A stretch of 64,000 nt of DNA from positions 62,001 through 126,000 of the forward strand of contig NZ_JAQQWS010000008.1 of assembly GCF_028610675.1 (NCBI RefSeq), given 5' to 3'. The stretch is from Alkalihalobacillus pseudalcaliphilus (GTDB lineage Bacteria > Bacillota > Bacilli > Bacillales > Bacillaceae_D). How positions within the stretch are numbered: position 1 is the first letter of the stretch; every line of letters begins with the position of its first letter. Under the pieces are notes generated by a model that was given only the letters and a program-made list of their open reading frames with translations, did no database searches and was not told where the DNA came from. Of the stretch, positions 42,276-51,322 are shown one piece after another. A program made the translations under genes and the position numbers.

Positions 42276-44696
42276 ATGACTTTTTCACATCACAAAATTG
42301 AAAAAAAGTGGCAAATGTTTTGGGAAGAGAACCATACATTTCAAACGAAAGAAGATCAAAATAATGAGAAATTTTATGCGTTAGATATGTTCCCATTTCC
42401 ATCAGGGGCTGGTTTACATGTTGGACATCCAGAAGGGTATACGGCAACAGATATTTTGTCGCGTTATAAGCGGATGCAAGGCTTTAATGTTCTTCACCCA
42501 ATGGGCTGGGATGCATTTGGTCTTCCTGCTGAGCAATATGCGCTTGATACAGGAAATGACCCAGCAGAATTTACAAAGAAAAATATTGATACATTTAGAA
42601 GACAAATCAAATCATTAGGTTTTTCTTATGATTGGGACCGTGAAGTATCAACAACAGATCCGGAATATTATAAATGGACACAGTGGATTTTCTTAAAGCT
42701 TTATGAAAATGGCTTAGCTTACATTGATGAGGTGGCAGTTAACTGGTGTCCGGCACTTGGTACAGTTTTGGCGAACGAAGAAGTGATTGATGGTAAAAGT
42801 GAGCGTGGCGGTCATCCAGTTGAACGTCGTCCAATGAAGCAATGGATGTTAAAGATTACGGCATATGCCGACCGTTTAATTGATGATTTAGAGGACCTTG
42901 ATTGGCCAGAAAGCATTAAAGATATGCAACGCAATTGGATTGGTCGTTCAGAAGGTGCAGAAGTCACGTTCAAATTAGCGGGCTATGATAAAGAAGTAAA
43001 GGTGTTCACGACTAGACCCGATACATTATTTGGTGCAACCTACATGGTGCTTGCTCCAGAACATAAATTTGTCGACGAAATTACATCATCTGAACAACGT
43101 GCTATTGTTGAGGTTTATAAGAAAGAAGTAGCTTCAAAGAGTGACTTAGAAAGAACGGAGCTTTCCAAAGAAAAAACAGGAGTCTTTACTGGTGCTTACG
43201 CCATTAATCCGGCAAACGGAGAAGAAGTTCCCGTTTGGATCGGTGACTATGTTCTTGCAAGCTATGGTACAGGGGCGATTATGGCTGTTCCAGCTCATGA
43301 TGAACGCGATTATGAATTTGCCAAAACCTTTGATCTACCAATTAGAGAAGTTGTAGCTGGCGGTGACATTACGAAAGAAGCTTATATTGGTGACGGGAAC
43401 CATGTTAATTCTGATTTCCTTGACGGATTAGATAAAGTAGAAGGTATTAGTAAGATGATTGACTGGTTAGAGGAAAAAGGTTTAGGTACGAAAAAAGTGA
43501 CGTATCGTTTGCGTGATTGGTTATTCAGTCGTCAGCGATATTGGGGTGAACCTATTCCAATTATACATTGGGAAGACGGGACGATGACAGCAGTAAAAGA
43601 AGAAGAGCTACCATTAACATTACCGATGATGTCAGAAATCAAACCTTCTGATACAGGAGAATCGCCACTGGCCAACAATAAAGAATGGCTAGAAGTTGTA
43701 GATTCTAAGACTGGAATGAAAGGTCGTCGTGAAACGAATACGATGCCGAACTGGGCAGGAAGCTGCTGGTACTATTTACGTTATATCGACCCTAAAAATG
43801 ATCAAGCGTTAGCTGACCCTGAAAAATTAAAGCAATGGTTACCTGTAGACATTTATATCGGTGGCCAAGAGCATGCTGTGCTTCATTTGTTATATGCACG
43901 ATTCTGGCATAAGTTCCTTTATGATATTGGTGTTGTACCAACGAAGGAACCGTTCCAAAAGCTCTATAATCAAGGAATGATTCTAGGTGAAAATAATGAA
44001 AAAATGAGTAAATCTAAAGGGAACGTCGTGAATCCTGATGAGGTTGTAGCGAGTCACGGGGCAGATACACTTCGTTTATACGAAATGTTTATGGGGCCAT
44101 TAGATGCATCCATTGCTTGGTCAACAAATGGTCTTGATGGTTCAAGACGATTTTTAGACCGTATTTGGCGCTTGTTTATTGATGAGCAAACAGGTGAGTT
44201 GAGTGAAAAGATTGCTGATACAAATGGTACCGATACTTTGACACGTGCTTATCACCAAACTGTGAAAAAAGTAAGTGAAGATGTAGAGGGTTTACGTTTT
44301 AATGTAGCTATCTCTCAATTAATGGTCTTTATTAATGAAGCTTATAAGCAAGAGCAACTACCAAAGTCGATGATGGAAGGTTTTGTAAAACTGATTGCTC
44401 CATTCGTGCCGCATTTAGCGGAAGAGCTTTGGGAGAAATTGGGCCATACTGATACGATTGCTTATGTAGAATGGCCGAAGTATGATGAGAACTGGCTCGT
44501 TGAAAATGAAGTAGAGATTGTTGTCCAAATCAATGGAAAAGTGAAAGCAAAGCTTGTGATTCCTGCAGATGCTGACCGAGAGCAAATGCAAGAATTAGCT
44601 TTAGAAGATGAGCAAGTAAAAGCTGCAATGGATGGAAAGTCCGTACGTAAAGTCATTGCTGTACCTGGAAAATTAGTCAATATCGTTGTTGGATAA
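42276..44696 (+). CDS. leuS: Leucyl-tRNA synthetase
   Basis: 806 residues, standard for bacterial class Ia LeuRS. HIGH-type motif FPFPSGAGLHVGHPEGYTATD (HVGH), the KMSKS loop NEKMSKSKGNVVNPD, and the CP1 editing domain with TTRPDTLFGATY and TGAIMAVPAHDERD. Attaches leucine to tRNA-Leu. Regulated by the upstream T-box; AAGGAGG precedes the ATG. A terminator follows 4 bases after the stop. Confidence 0.98.
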   Translation: MTFSHHKIEKKWQMFWEENHTFQTKEDQNNEKFYALDMFPFPSGAGLHVGHPEGYTATDILSRYKRMQGFNVLHPMGWDAFGLPAEQYALDTGNDPAEFTKKNIDTFRRQIKSLGFSYDWDREVSTTDPEYYKWTQWIFLKLYENGLAYIDEVAVNWCPALGTVLANEEVIDGKSERGGHPVERRPMKQWMLKITAYADRLIDDLEDLDWPESIKDMQRNWIGRSEGAEVTFKLAGYDKEVKVFTTRPDTLFGATYMVLAPEHKFVDEITSSEQRAIVEVYKKEVASKSDLERTELSKEKTGVFTGAYAINPANGEEVPVWIGDYVLASYGTGAIMAVPAHDERDYEFAKTFDLPIREVVAGGDITKEAYIGDGNHVNSDFLDGLDKVEGISKMIDWLEEKGLGTKKVTYRLRDWLFSRQRYWGEPIPIIHWEDGTMTAVKEEELPLTLPMMSEIKPSDTGESPLANNKEWLEVVDSKTGMKGRRETNTMPNWAGSCWYYLRYIDPKNDQALADPEKLKQWLPVDIYIGGQEHAVLHLLYARFWHKFLYDIGVVPTKEPFQKLYNQGMILGENNEKMSKSKGNVVNPDEVVASHGADTLRLYEMFMGPLDASIAWSTNGLDGSRRFLDRIWRLFIDEQTGELSEKIADTNGTDTLTRAYHQTVKKVSEDVEGLRFNVAISQLMVFINEAYKQEQLPKSMMEGFVKLIAPFVPHLAEELWEKLGHTDTIAYVEWPKYDENWLVENEVEIVVQINGKVKAKLVIPADADREQMQELALEDEQVKAAMDGKSVRKVIAVPGKLVNIVVG

Positions 44697-44702
44697 ATGA
44701 AG

Positions 44703-44738
44703 AAAACCCTCACTCACACAGTTGTGAGTGAGGGTTTT
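44703..44738 (+). terminator. Terminator of leuS
   Basis: AAAACCCTCACTCACA / TGTGAGTGAGGGTTTT, a 16-bp perfect stem. Confidence 0.92.
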
Positions 44739-44855
44739 CGTTTAGGATTTCGAGAACTAATTCTAAACCCATCAAAAGAGATAATGAGATGAGGGCTTTA
44801 ATCAGGGCGTATTTCATGTATACGTCTAATATAATATCGAAGCCTTTTCTTTTGA

Positions 44856-46130
44856 TTATAGCGTATGAGAGGTTCCTTGACGTTCAGCTGCTGATTTTCC
44901 GGCTGTAAAACCTGTCGAAAAAGCACAGGTAATATTATAACCACCCGTATATCCATGAATATCTAAAACTTCCCCACAAAAATACAACCCTGTTTTCTTT
45001 TTAGAGTGCATCGTTTTTGGCTCTATTTCTTTCACTGAAACACCACCACCAGTAACGAATGCTTTTTCTATCGATAATGTTCCATTGGCTCGTAGTGGAA
45101 ACTGCTTACAATGAAGAGCAAGGTTGCGAAGGTCTTCATGAGATATATTAGCTTGTGTTTGGGAAGCATCGATCTGCAAATGCTCAAAAAGAAACAATAA
45201 AAAGCGCTCAGGTAAAAAGCCTTTTAGAACATTACGCATCGTTTTTTTAGGATCTGCTTTTAGTTTTTTATTTAGTAGTTGGAATACCTCTTCTTGATTG
45301 ATCGTTGGCATTAGATCGATGTATATGTCTATCGTATTTACTTTGAACTTTTTCAAAGCTTTGACAACAAATTGGCTACATCGAAGTGCTGCAGGACCGG
45401 AAATACCAAAATGAGTAAAAATCATGTCACCATCATGTGTAATAATCCTTTTGCCCTTTGGATTGATAACCGAGAGTTCGATATCTCTTAATGCCAAGCC
45501 TTGTAAGCTCTTATCTTGAATAAACGATTCATTGGAAGTAATCGGTACTTCTGTTGGATATAACTCGGTGATCGTATGACCGGCTTTTTGAGCCCATGGA
45601 TATCCATCACCGGTACTACCCGTGTGCGGGACTGATTTCCCACCAGAAGCGATGATGATATTTTTCGTTTCTATAGAAGATCCGTTGTCCAAAACAACAG
45701 CATGTACGTACTCATCACGATATTCGATATCGGTAACTTTATGATTGGTTTTAATATCAACATTAAGAGTACGTATTCTTTTTAATAAAGTATCAACGAC
45801 GGTTTTGGCTTTATCACTGACGGGAAACATTCTACCTCGGTCTTCTTCTTTTAATTCAATCCCTAAATTCTCAAAAAATGTAATGATATTTTCATTATCA
45901 AAAACAGAGAAAGGGCTATGCATGAATTTGCCGTTTCCTGGTATGTGCTCGATTAATTGTTTTCGCTCCATACGGTTAGTGACATTACAGCGACCACCAC
46001 CAGAAATGGCTAGTTTTCGGCCTAATTTGTCACCTTTATCTATCAAAAGTACTTTGGCACCGTGCTGGGCGGCGGCAACAGAAGCCATGAGTCCCGAGGG
46101 GCCACCTCCTATAATTATTACATCGTACAT
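44856..46130 (-). CDS. ytfP: NAD(P)/FAD-dependent oxidoreductase, HI0933/BaiN family (YtfP)
   Basis: 424 residues from the ATG at 46130 (AAAGGG upstream). The N-terminal FAD-binding motif is DVIIIGGGPSGLMASVAAAQHG, followed by LIDKGDKLGRKLAISGGGRCN, which is the family signature. The middle has the insert domain (LMPTINQEEVFQLLN...), and the C-terminus has KTGLYFCGEVLDIHGYTGGYN. A predicted flavoprotein reductase of the aminoacetone/BaiN-like family; bacterial members reduce steroid or other enones, but the physiological substrate of YtfP is not known. Confidence 0.88.
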   Translation of the reverse strand: MYDVIIIGGGPSGLMASVAAAQHGAKVLLIDKGDKLGRKLAISGGGRCNVTNRMERKQLIEHIPGNGKFMHSPFSVFDNENIITFFENLGIELKEEDRGRMFPVSDKAKTVVDTLLKRIRTLNVDIKTNHKVTDIEYRDEYVHAVVLDNGSSIETKNIIIASGGKSVPHTGSTGDGYPWAQKAGHTITELYPTEVPITSNESFIQDKSLQGLALRDIELSVINPKGKRIITHDGDMIFTHFGISGPAALRCSQFVVKALKKFKVNTIDIYIDLMPTINQEEVFQLLNKKLKADPKKTMRNVLKGFLPERFLLFLFEHLQIDASQTQANISHEDLRNLALHCKQFPLRANGTLSIEKAFVTGGGVSVKEIEPKTMHSKKKTGLYFCGEVLDIHGYTGGYNITCAFSTGFTAGKSAAERQGTSHTL

Positions 46131-46224
46131 TACATTCACCCTTTAGTTATTCATAGAATTATTCGTTTTAAACTGTTTCTTATCATATCACCAGAATAAG
46201 CATTATGCTATGGAATTAAACATT

Positions 46225-46371
46225 TTTTAAGAAAGTGCAAAGAGAGAGTGTTACTCGTCGCTACAGAAATGCTCGTTCCGCGTCCTCCGGGGTGGCGCCG
46301 CTGCATTTCTTCCGCTGGGTTACTGCTAATTCTCAAGTTCACAAAACAATTTAACATCATTCATATAAAAT
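46225..46371 (-). repeat. Intergenic repeat copy E, minus orientation
   Basis: Read on the minus strand it contains TTTTGTGAACTTGAGAATTAG, then CAGTAACCCAGCGGAAGAAA and GGCGCCACCCCGGAGG, matching the core of copy C. The right edge on the plus strand is ATTCATATAAAA (near 46358-46370) and the left edge AAGAAAGTGCAAAG, an imperfect inverted pair as in copy D. The rest of the 419-bp gap up to the amidase gene is A/T-rich with no feature I can support. Confidence 0.7.
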
Positions 46372-46549
46372 GAAATAAACAAAGGAAAAGTGAAATGGTT
46401 AGTTTGTTGTGGCATCCACTCGAATAGTCCTAGCATTTATACATTCTCTTTACGTTTGAATGGAGAATCATCATATATGTAATAGGATGTATAAGTCAGC
46501 TGATAAATATAGAAAATAGAAGTATGATTGAAGTTTTGGGGGATTTGTT

Positions 46550-47227
46550 GTGAAAAAGTTGATGGTTGTATGGCCACTCTGTTTGATGTTGTTAGTCAGT
46601 TATCAAATGCCGGTTCAGGCATTTTTGAAGCCTCAATATGATGTCATTATTGACGTCGGTCATGGTGGAGTTGATGGTGGCACATCTTTTAATGGAATAT
46701 TAGAAAAGGAAATCAATTTATTATTTGGATTAGAATTATATCGACAGCTAGCAGATGCCAATTACCAAGTCGCTATAACGAGAATTGATGATTATGCATT
46801 AAGTGACGATTATAAGGGGCCAAGATTAAATCGGCATTCTAAAGATTTAAGGCAACGAGCTTTTATCGCCAATGTATTGAAACCAACGATTTATTTAAGT
46901 GTACATATCAATTGGTCAAAAAGTAAGAAAGCACACGGTCCGATTGTTATTTATCAAAAAAATGATAAAAGTTATTCTCTAGCAACGATTATCCAAAAGC
47001 ACCTTAATAATTTGTATCAAACAGATTTATCTGTGTTAAAAGGGAAAAAGTATTACTTAATGAACTATACGGATACCGCTGCGATTATTACTGAGCTTGG
47101 TTTTATTAGCCATTCAGGAGATAGGGCGAAGATGCTTGATGAGCAGATAAGATCAGAGATTGTTCAAGTGATGGTCGAAGGAATTAATGAATATATGACT
47201 TTAATTGGAATTCAAGAGGAATGGTGA
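46550..47227 (+). CDS. N-acetylmuramoyl-L-alanine amidase (Amidase_3, CwlD-like size)
   Basis: 225 residues, GTG start. A signal peptide covers about the first 25 residues (LMVVWPLCLMLLVSYQ...VQA), so it is secreted. Zinc ligands of the Amidase_3 fold are His in VIDVGHGGVDGG, Glu in EKEINLLFGLEL and His in YLSVHINWS, and the catalytic Glu is in AIITELGFIS. There is no cell-wall-binding domain, as in CwlD, which acts on spore cortex glycan with PdaA. Here a polysaccharide deacetylase gene follows directly, so a coupled peptide-removal and deacetylation function is likely. Confidence 0.87.
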   Translation: MKKLMVVWPLCLMLLVSYQMPVQAFLKPQYDVIIDVGHGGVDGGTSFNGILEKEINLLFGLELYRQLADANYQVAITRIDDYALSDDYKGPRLNRHSKDLRQRAFIANVLKPTIYLSVHINWSKSKKAHGPIVIYQKNDKSYSLATIIQKHLNNLYQTDLSVLKGKKYYLMNYTDTAAIITELGFISHSGDRAKMLDEQIRSEIVQVMVEGINEYMTLIGIQEEW

Positions 47228-47231
47228 AGGG

Positions 47232-47978
47232 GTGAATCTGATTAAAAAAGGAAAATGGATGTTACTTGTTTTTATGGTATTGTTCAGTGTCTCAGAAGTA
47301 ACTGCTCTTGAAAAAGATCGTTCGTACTATGAGTCAAAGGGACAAGTGATTTGGGATTATCCAACTGATCAACCAGTCATTTGTTTGACCTTTGATGATG
47401 GGCCAGACCCTACATACACCTTAGATATCGCTCAAATATTAGAGAAGTATGGTGCAAGGGGCACTTTTTTTGTAACGGGTAAGCAAGTAGAGTTAGAGCC
47501 TGGGCTCATACATGACCTTTTTGAAAAGAAGCATGAAATTGCTAATCACAGTTATTCACATAGAGAAATGAATCGATTAAATGAAGAACAGATCAAAGAA
47601 GAGGTTATAAAAACAGGGGATTTAATCTATCAAGAAATAGGTATCAAGCCCACGCTTTTCCGGCCGCCAGGTGGTGTGTTTAATGAGCGTGTAGTGAATT
47701 TGACTACAGAACTTGGTTATATGACGGTAATGTGGTCCTGGCATCAAGATACGAGAGATTGGGATTCGAATACCTATGCAGGTCGGATAATCAATCAAGT
47801 CATAACGAATGCGAGAAATGGCGATATTGTTCTGTTTCATGATTTTGGAGGAAGTCGTAATAATACGATACAAGCTCTCGAATCTATTATCCCAACATTA
47901 AAAAAAGAAGGCTACTCCTTTATAACTGTCTCGGAATTATTAGAAGTTCGAATGAATGATTTAATGAATGGAAGATAA
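47232..47978 (+). CDS. Polysaccharide deacetylase (NodB domain), secreted
   Basis: About 248 residues from the GTG at 47232. The start is uncertain: the best-placed ribosome site (AAGGGGTGA) lies 6 bases before an ATT codon at 47241, and longer frames start inside the amidase gene. A signal peptide (WMLLVFMVLFSVSEVTA) leads to the NodB domain. Metal triad: Asp in LTFDDGPDP and two His in NHSYSHREM. Motifs 3-5 are RPPGG, DTRDWDS and VLFHDFGG. Removes N-acetyl groups from wall or other glycans. Directly downstream of and nearly overlapping the amidase gene. Confidence 0.88.
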   Translation: MNLIKKGKWMLLVFMVLFSVSEVTALEKDRSYYESKGQVIWDYPTDQPVICLTFDDGPDPTYTLDIAQILEKYGARGTFFVTGKQVELEPGLIHDLFEKKHEIANHSYSHREMNRLNEEQIKEEVIKTGDLIYQEIGIKPTLFRPPGGVFNERVVNLTTELGYMTVMWSWHQDTRDWDSNTYAGRIINQVITNARNGDIVLFHDFGGSRNNTIQALESIIPTLKKEGYSFITVSELLEVRMNDLMNGR

Positions 47979-47989
47979 GATGGTCAGAG

Positions 47990-48121
47990 GCTAAAACGGT
48001 GTCATGGCAAAACGGAAGTCCAAAGACCATTACCAATAATTAGCTCAGCCCACAGGACGTGAAGCATGACTTTTCGGTAGCTGCAAGTAGAACTCCGCAC
48101 ATAATCAGCATCATTTTCAAA
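47990..48121 (+). repeat. Intergenic repeat copy I
   Basis: ATTAGCTCAGCCCACAGGAC, GAAGCATGACTTTTCGGTAG (block of copies B/G/H) and an eroded edge ATCATTTTCAAAATAG near 48110-48124. It ends about 20 bases before the next start codon. Confidence 0.6.
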
Positions 48122-48143
48122 ATAGAACGTAAGGAGAGCCATC

Positions 48144-48428
48144 ATGTTCCCTGATATTCAAACAAACTTTTGGGATGCCACTTTAGCCGTACCAACCATT
48201 ATTATTGTCACACAGATTCTCAAGATTACTTTTAAACTAAACAAAGCATGGGTACCGACTTTGGCCAATATCATTGGATATTCAGTATCCATCTTTATCA
48301 GTCATCGACATGACCTTGCAGCTGGTATATTTATGGGTTTCTTTTATGGAGCAGCTGCTATAGGTACCTATGCTTCGATAAAAACAGCACTAAGAGCTTA
48401 CCGAACACCAAAACAAGAACAAGAATAA
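48144..48428 (+). CDS. Small membrane protein of unknown function, 94 residues
   Basis: Two or three hydrophobic segments (LAVPTIIIVTQILKITF, VPTLANIIGYSVSIFIS, AAGIFMGFFYGAAAIGTYAS) and a charged C-terminal tail. Topology resembles small phage-holin-like proteins, but no lysis genes are nearby, so that label is not supported. GGAGAGCC precedes the ATG. Followed by its own terminator. Not recognised. Confidence 0.7.
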   Translation: MFPDIQTNFWDATLAVPTIIIVTQILKITFKLNKAWVPTLANIIGYSVSIFISHRHDLAAGIFMGFFYGAAAIGTYASIKTALRAYRTPKQEQE

Positions 48429-48459
48429 AAAGGACACTTGAATAAAGAGTGTCCTTTTA
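48427..48459 (+). terminator. Terminator of the small membrane protein gene
   Basis: AAAAGGACACT / AGTGTCCTTTT stem, loop TGAATAAAG. Between 48460 and 48713 I see AATCCTA...TAGGATT (48493-48518) and nothing I can name. Confidence 0.88.
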
Positions 48460-48713
48460 TCATTTTTTTCATAAAGTTAACGACATTTAACGCCAATCCT
48501 ATATAATAAGAGTAGGATTCTGAGTAAAGGGTTTACAAAATGCAGATACCCCTCGTTATTTAGATATCGATTTTTTGGGGGAAACTTGCTAACACATATA
48601 GAGAAACACTTGCCAACTTCATATAGCTTAGTAACGTTTGAAATACATAGGAATCAGTAGTATATTCTAATAAGTATTCTATAAATTTTTCTAGTCGCTA
48701 ATTGGGGGGCATA

Positions 48714-49118
48714 ATGGTGCTACGGAAAAGAAGTACGCAGACGAATCAACGTGATGAAATGGTCGATATAACCGAGGAAGTCAAACGGATTATTCATACT
48801 TCAGGTGTGAAAAATGGTGTGGTATATGTATATTGCCCCCATACAACAGCTGGAATTACGATTAATGAAAATGCGGACCCAGATGTGAAACATGATATGC
48901 TCATGCGTCTAGATGAGGTCTATCCTTGGTTTCATAACCTGTACAAACATATGGAGGGCAATTCGGCTGCCCATTTAAAAGCAAGTACAGTTGGTGTGCA
49001 ACAATCAATTATTATTGAAGGTGGAGAGCTAATTTTAGGTACTTGGCAAGGTATCTATTTTTGTGAGTTTGATGGACCTCGCTACCGAGATTATTACGTA
49101 AAAATAATTGAAGGATAA
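48714..49118 (+). CDS. YjbQ/UPF0047 family protein (secondary thiamine-phosphate synthase-like)
   Basis: 134 residues from the ATG at 48714 with GGGGGG 5 bases upstream. The conserved UPF0047 signature is YVYCPHTTAGITINENAD then DMLMRLDE, HMEGNSAAHLKASTVG and IYFCEFDGPR. Members can complement thiamine-phosphate synthase weakly, but the true function is unknown. It lies upstream of the MurJ gene with 40 bases between, on the same strand. Confidence 0.88.
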   Translation: MVLRKRSTQTNQRDEMVDITEEVKRIIHTSGVKNGVVYVYCPHTTAGITINENADPDVKHDMLMRLDEVYPWFHNLYKHMEGNSAAHLKASTVGVQQSIIIEGGELILGTWQGIYFCEFDGPRYRDYYVKIIEG

Positions 49119-49158
49119 AAGAATTTAATGATGGGGTATTAATAGGCAGGGGGAACGG

Positions 49159-50787
49159 ATGGCAGATTCAAAATTACTACGTGGAACAATGGTTTTAACC
49201 GCAGCCACACTTATATCTAAAATACTCGGTTTTATTTATATCATTCCTTTTTCTCATATCGTTGGAGCTGAAGGAATTACATTGTACCAATTTGGTTATA
49301 TTCCATACACCGTTATGTTGAGTTTAGCAACAGCAGGTGTTCCATTAGCTGTGTCAAAATTTGTATCAAAATACCAGACGTTAGGTGATTACGAGACCGG
49401 ATATCGACTATTTCGCTCTGGTTTAGTTTTTATGGCTATATCAGGTACGGTGGCTTTTTTGTTCCTTTTCTTTTTAGCACCTATATTGGCACCACGTATT
49501 TCACCTGATGCGGCTGCTGGTGAAGACCACTTTTCTATAACGGATATTGTCTTTGCTATTAGAATGGTTAGTTTTGCGTTAATTATTGTACCTGTAATGG
49601 CTATTATCAGGGGTTATTTTCAAGGTTTTCAATCAATGGGACCAACGAGTGTCTCGCAAGTCTTAGAGCAAATCGTACGTATTAGTTTTATTTTAGCGGC
49701 CGCTTTTTTTATCATGAATGTAGGTAGTGGTAACCAAGTGTTGGCTGTAGGGTTTGCTGTATTTGGTGCATTTGTGGGAGGTCTCGGTGGACTAGCCGTA
49801 CTCTTATATTATTGGTTTAAACGAAGGAAAGGTATCTTAAAAAGTGTTGAAGCTTCTACTGTCCATCATGATATCAAGTTAAAGGACATGTATAAAGAGT
49901 TACTACTATATGCGATCCCGATTTCATTTGTAGGCTTGGCAATCCCTTTGTACCAATTTATCGATTTGTTTTCAGTTCCGGCAGGATTAAGGGCCATTGA
50001 CTTTCCTGAAGCAACGAGCTTTTTTGGTATTTATAGCGGTATGGCTCATAAAATTGTCTTAATTCCTATGGCATTGGCAACGGCATTATCCATTACGCTT
50101 GTACCGACTATTACGAAATCATTTATAAGTGAGGATCAAGGTACATTACAAAAGCAAATCACACAAACATATCAAATTATCTTATTTATCTCATTACCAG
50201 CTGCGATTGGAATGGCTGTACTTGGAGATAGCATCTATTACTCATTATTTGGATCCGCTCAAGCTGTGCTTGGTGGTGAAGTAATTAGTATTTATGGACC
50301 GATAGCTTTATGGTTTTCTTTATTCGCGGTCACAGCTGCTATTTTACAAGGAATGAATAGGCAAAAATTTGCTGTGGTAGCTTTATTAATTGGTTTAATT
50401 GTAAAGGCATTAACGAATTATTTATTCATCCTATGGTTTGGAGAATTTGGAGCTATTTATTCCAGTTATTTAAGTTTTACAGTTTCTATTGCTATTAATG
50501 TATGGGCAATCGGGTATTATGCCGATTATCGCTATGGTTTTATCTTAAAAAGATTACTGTTAATGGTCATATTCTCTACTATTATGGCGGTAGGGGTATG
50601 GATTATTAGTGAAGGTTTGCAGCAATTTTTACCTCTAGAAAGTAGATTGAATAGCTTTGTTGTCATGCTCGTTTCTGTTATGGTCGGTGTGATTATCTAT
50701 TTCTTCTTAGCTGTACGTTCACGTTTGGCAGGGCAGATTCTAGGCGAACGCTTTGACTTATTAAATTATAAGAAAAAATCAAAATAA
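49159..50787 (+). CDS. ytgP: Lipid II flippase, MurJ/YtgP-type polysaccharide biosynthesis protein
   Basis: 542 residues, close to YtgP of B. subtilis (MurJ), with about 14 hydrophobic helices of the MOP/MVF superfamily. MVLTAATLISKILGFIYIIPF is the typical first helix; IRGYFQGFQSMGPTSVSQV is the MVF signature loop and GIYSGMAHKIVLIPMAL follows. Positively charged residues in central helices (IVRISF; FKRRKGI) fit a lipid-linked precursor flippase. A hairpin closes the gene. The next genes encode two SEDS glycan polymerases that use the same lipid II. Confidence 0.88.
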   Translation: MADSKLLRGTMVLTAATLISKILGFIYIIPFSHIVGAEGITLYQFGYIPYTVMLSLATAGVPLAVSKFVSKYQTLGDYETGYRLFRSGLVFMAISGTVAFLFLFFLAPILAPRISPDAAAGEDHFSITDIVFAIRMVSFALIIVPVMAIIRGYFQGFQSMGPTSVSQVLEQIVRISFILAAAFFIMNVGSGNQVLAVGFAVFGAFVGGLGGLAVLLYYWFKRRKGILKSVEASTVHHDIKLKDMYKELLLYAIPISFVGLAIPLYQFIDLFSVPAGLRAIDFPEATSFFGIYSGMAHKIVLIPMALATALSITLVPTITKSFISEDQGTLQKQITQTYQIILFISLPAAIGMAVLGDSIYYSLFGSAQAVLGGEVISIYGPIALWFSLFAVTAAILQGMNRQKFAVVALLIGLIVKALTNYLFILWFGEFGAIYSSYLSFTVSIAINVWAIGYYADYRYGFILKRLLLMVIFSTIMAVGVWIISEGLQQFLPLESRLNSFVVMLVSVMVGVIIYFFLAVRSRLAGQILGERFDLLNYKKKSK

Positions 50788-50813
50788 ACCATTTTCATAA
50801 AATCGTGTAAAAT

Positions 50814-50845
50814 ACGAACGCCTCTTCCTTAGAAGGGGCGTTCGT
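50814..50845 (+). terminator. Hairpin after ytgP
   Basis: ACGAACGCCTCTT / AAGGGGCGTTCGT stem; weak T run afterwards. Confidence 0.7.
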
Positions 50846-50981
50846 TATACACTAAAGTAAAAAAGTAAGGTATATATGCAGTCTATAGTTAGTTAAGGGG
50901 AAAGAAGGAGTAAACTGGGCGTATACATTAGTGTTTACGTGTATGTTGTATTTCAAATTAGAGGAACTCAGGCATTAGGTG

Positions 50982-51083
50982 CAGTCGTTATGAAGGTACC
51001 GCACTAATAATCAATAGGGTTGTTATTGTACTTGTGATGAATCTGAATATGAGAACAAAGCATTAAATATTTGAAAGTGAACG
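50982..51083 (+). pseudogene. Relic of a third SEDS (FtsW/RodA-type) gene, 3' end only
   Basis: By eye 50983-51080 aligns without gaps to 53702-53799, the last part of the second SEDS gene, with about 24 differences in 98 bases; the best block is GTGATGAATCTGAATATGAG. In that frame it reads VMNLNMRTKH, then a stop, then IFESE, against VMNVNMRTKHYMFESD in the intact gene. It has no start and lies in the 660-bp gap between ytgP and the first SEDS gene. Around it the gap holds a hairpin, a promoter-like element and a repeat copy. Confidence 0.8.
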
Positions 51084-51154
51084 TTTATATTAAGCTTATA
51101 AAAGTGTGTAGCAATCTTTTGCTCAATTTAGACAAAGGTTCAAGCGGATTGCTC

Positions 51155-51183
51155 TTTAGAAATGAAAAGAGCTTTGCTATAAT
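51155..51183 (+). promoter_or_regulatory. Candidate promoter upstream of the SEDS genes
   Basis: Extended -10 TGCTATAAT (TATAAT at 51178-51183) with a weak TTTAGA -35 at 17 bases; the hairpin GCTCTTTAGAAATGAAAAGAGC overlaps it. About 260 bases before the first SEDS start. Confidence 0.5.
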
Positions 51184-51322
51184 TAAACTAACATGGACAA
51201 GTAGTACCAAATGAACAAAACAGAGGCAAAAATACCTCTTAATAACCAAAAATATAAAAGGGCTTTACATAAAAGACATGTTTATAAATGGGCAGATGTT
51301 ATTTGAACGTAAGGAACAGGGA

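Noticed and set aside
48144..48428. Phage holin
   Set aside because: Two or three hydrophobic helices only; no endolysin, tail or other phage genes nearby.
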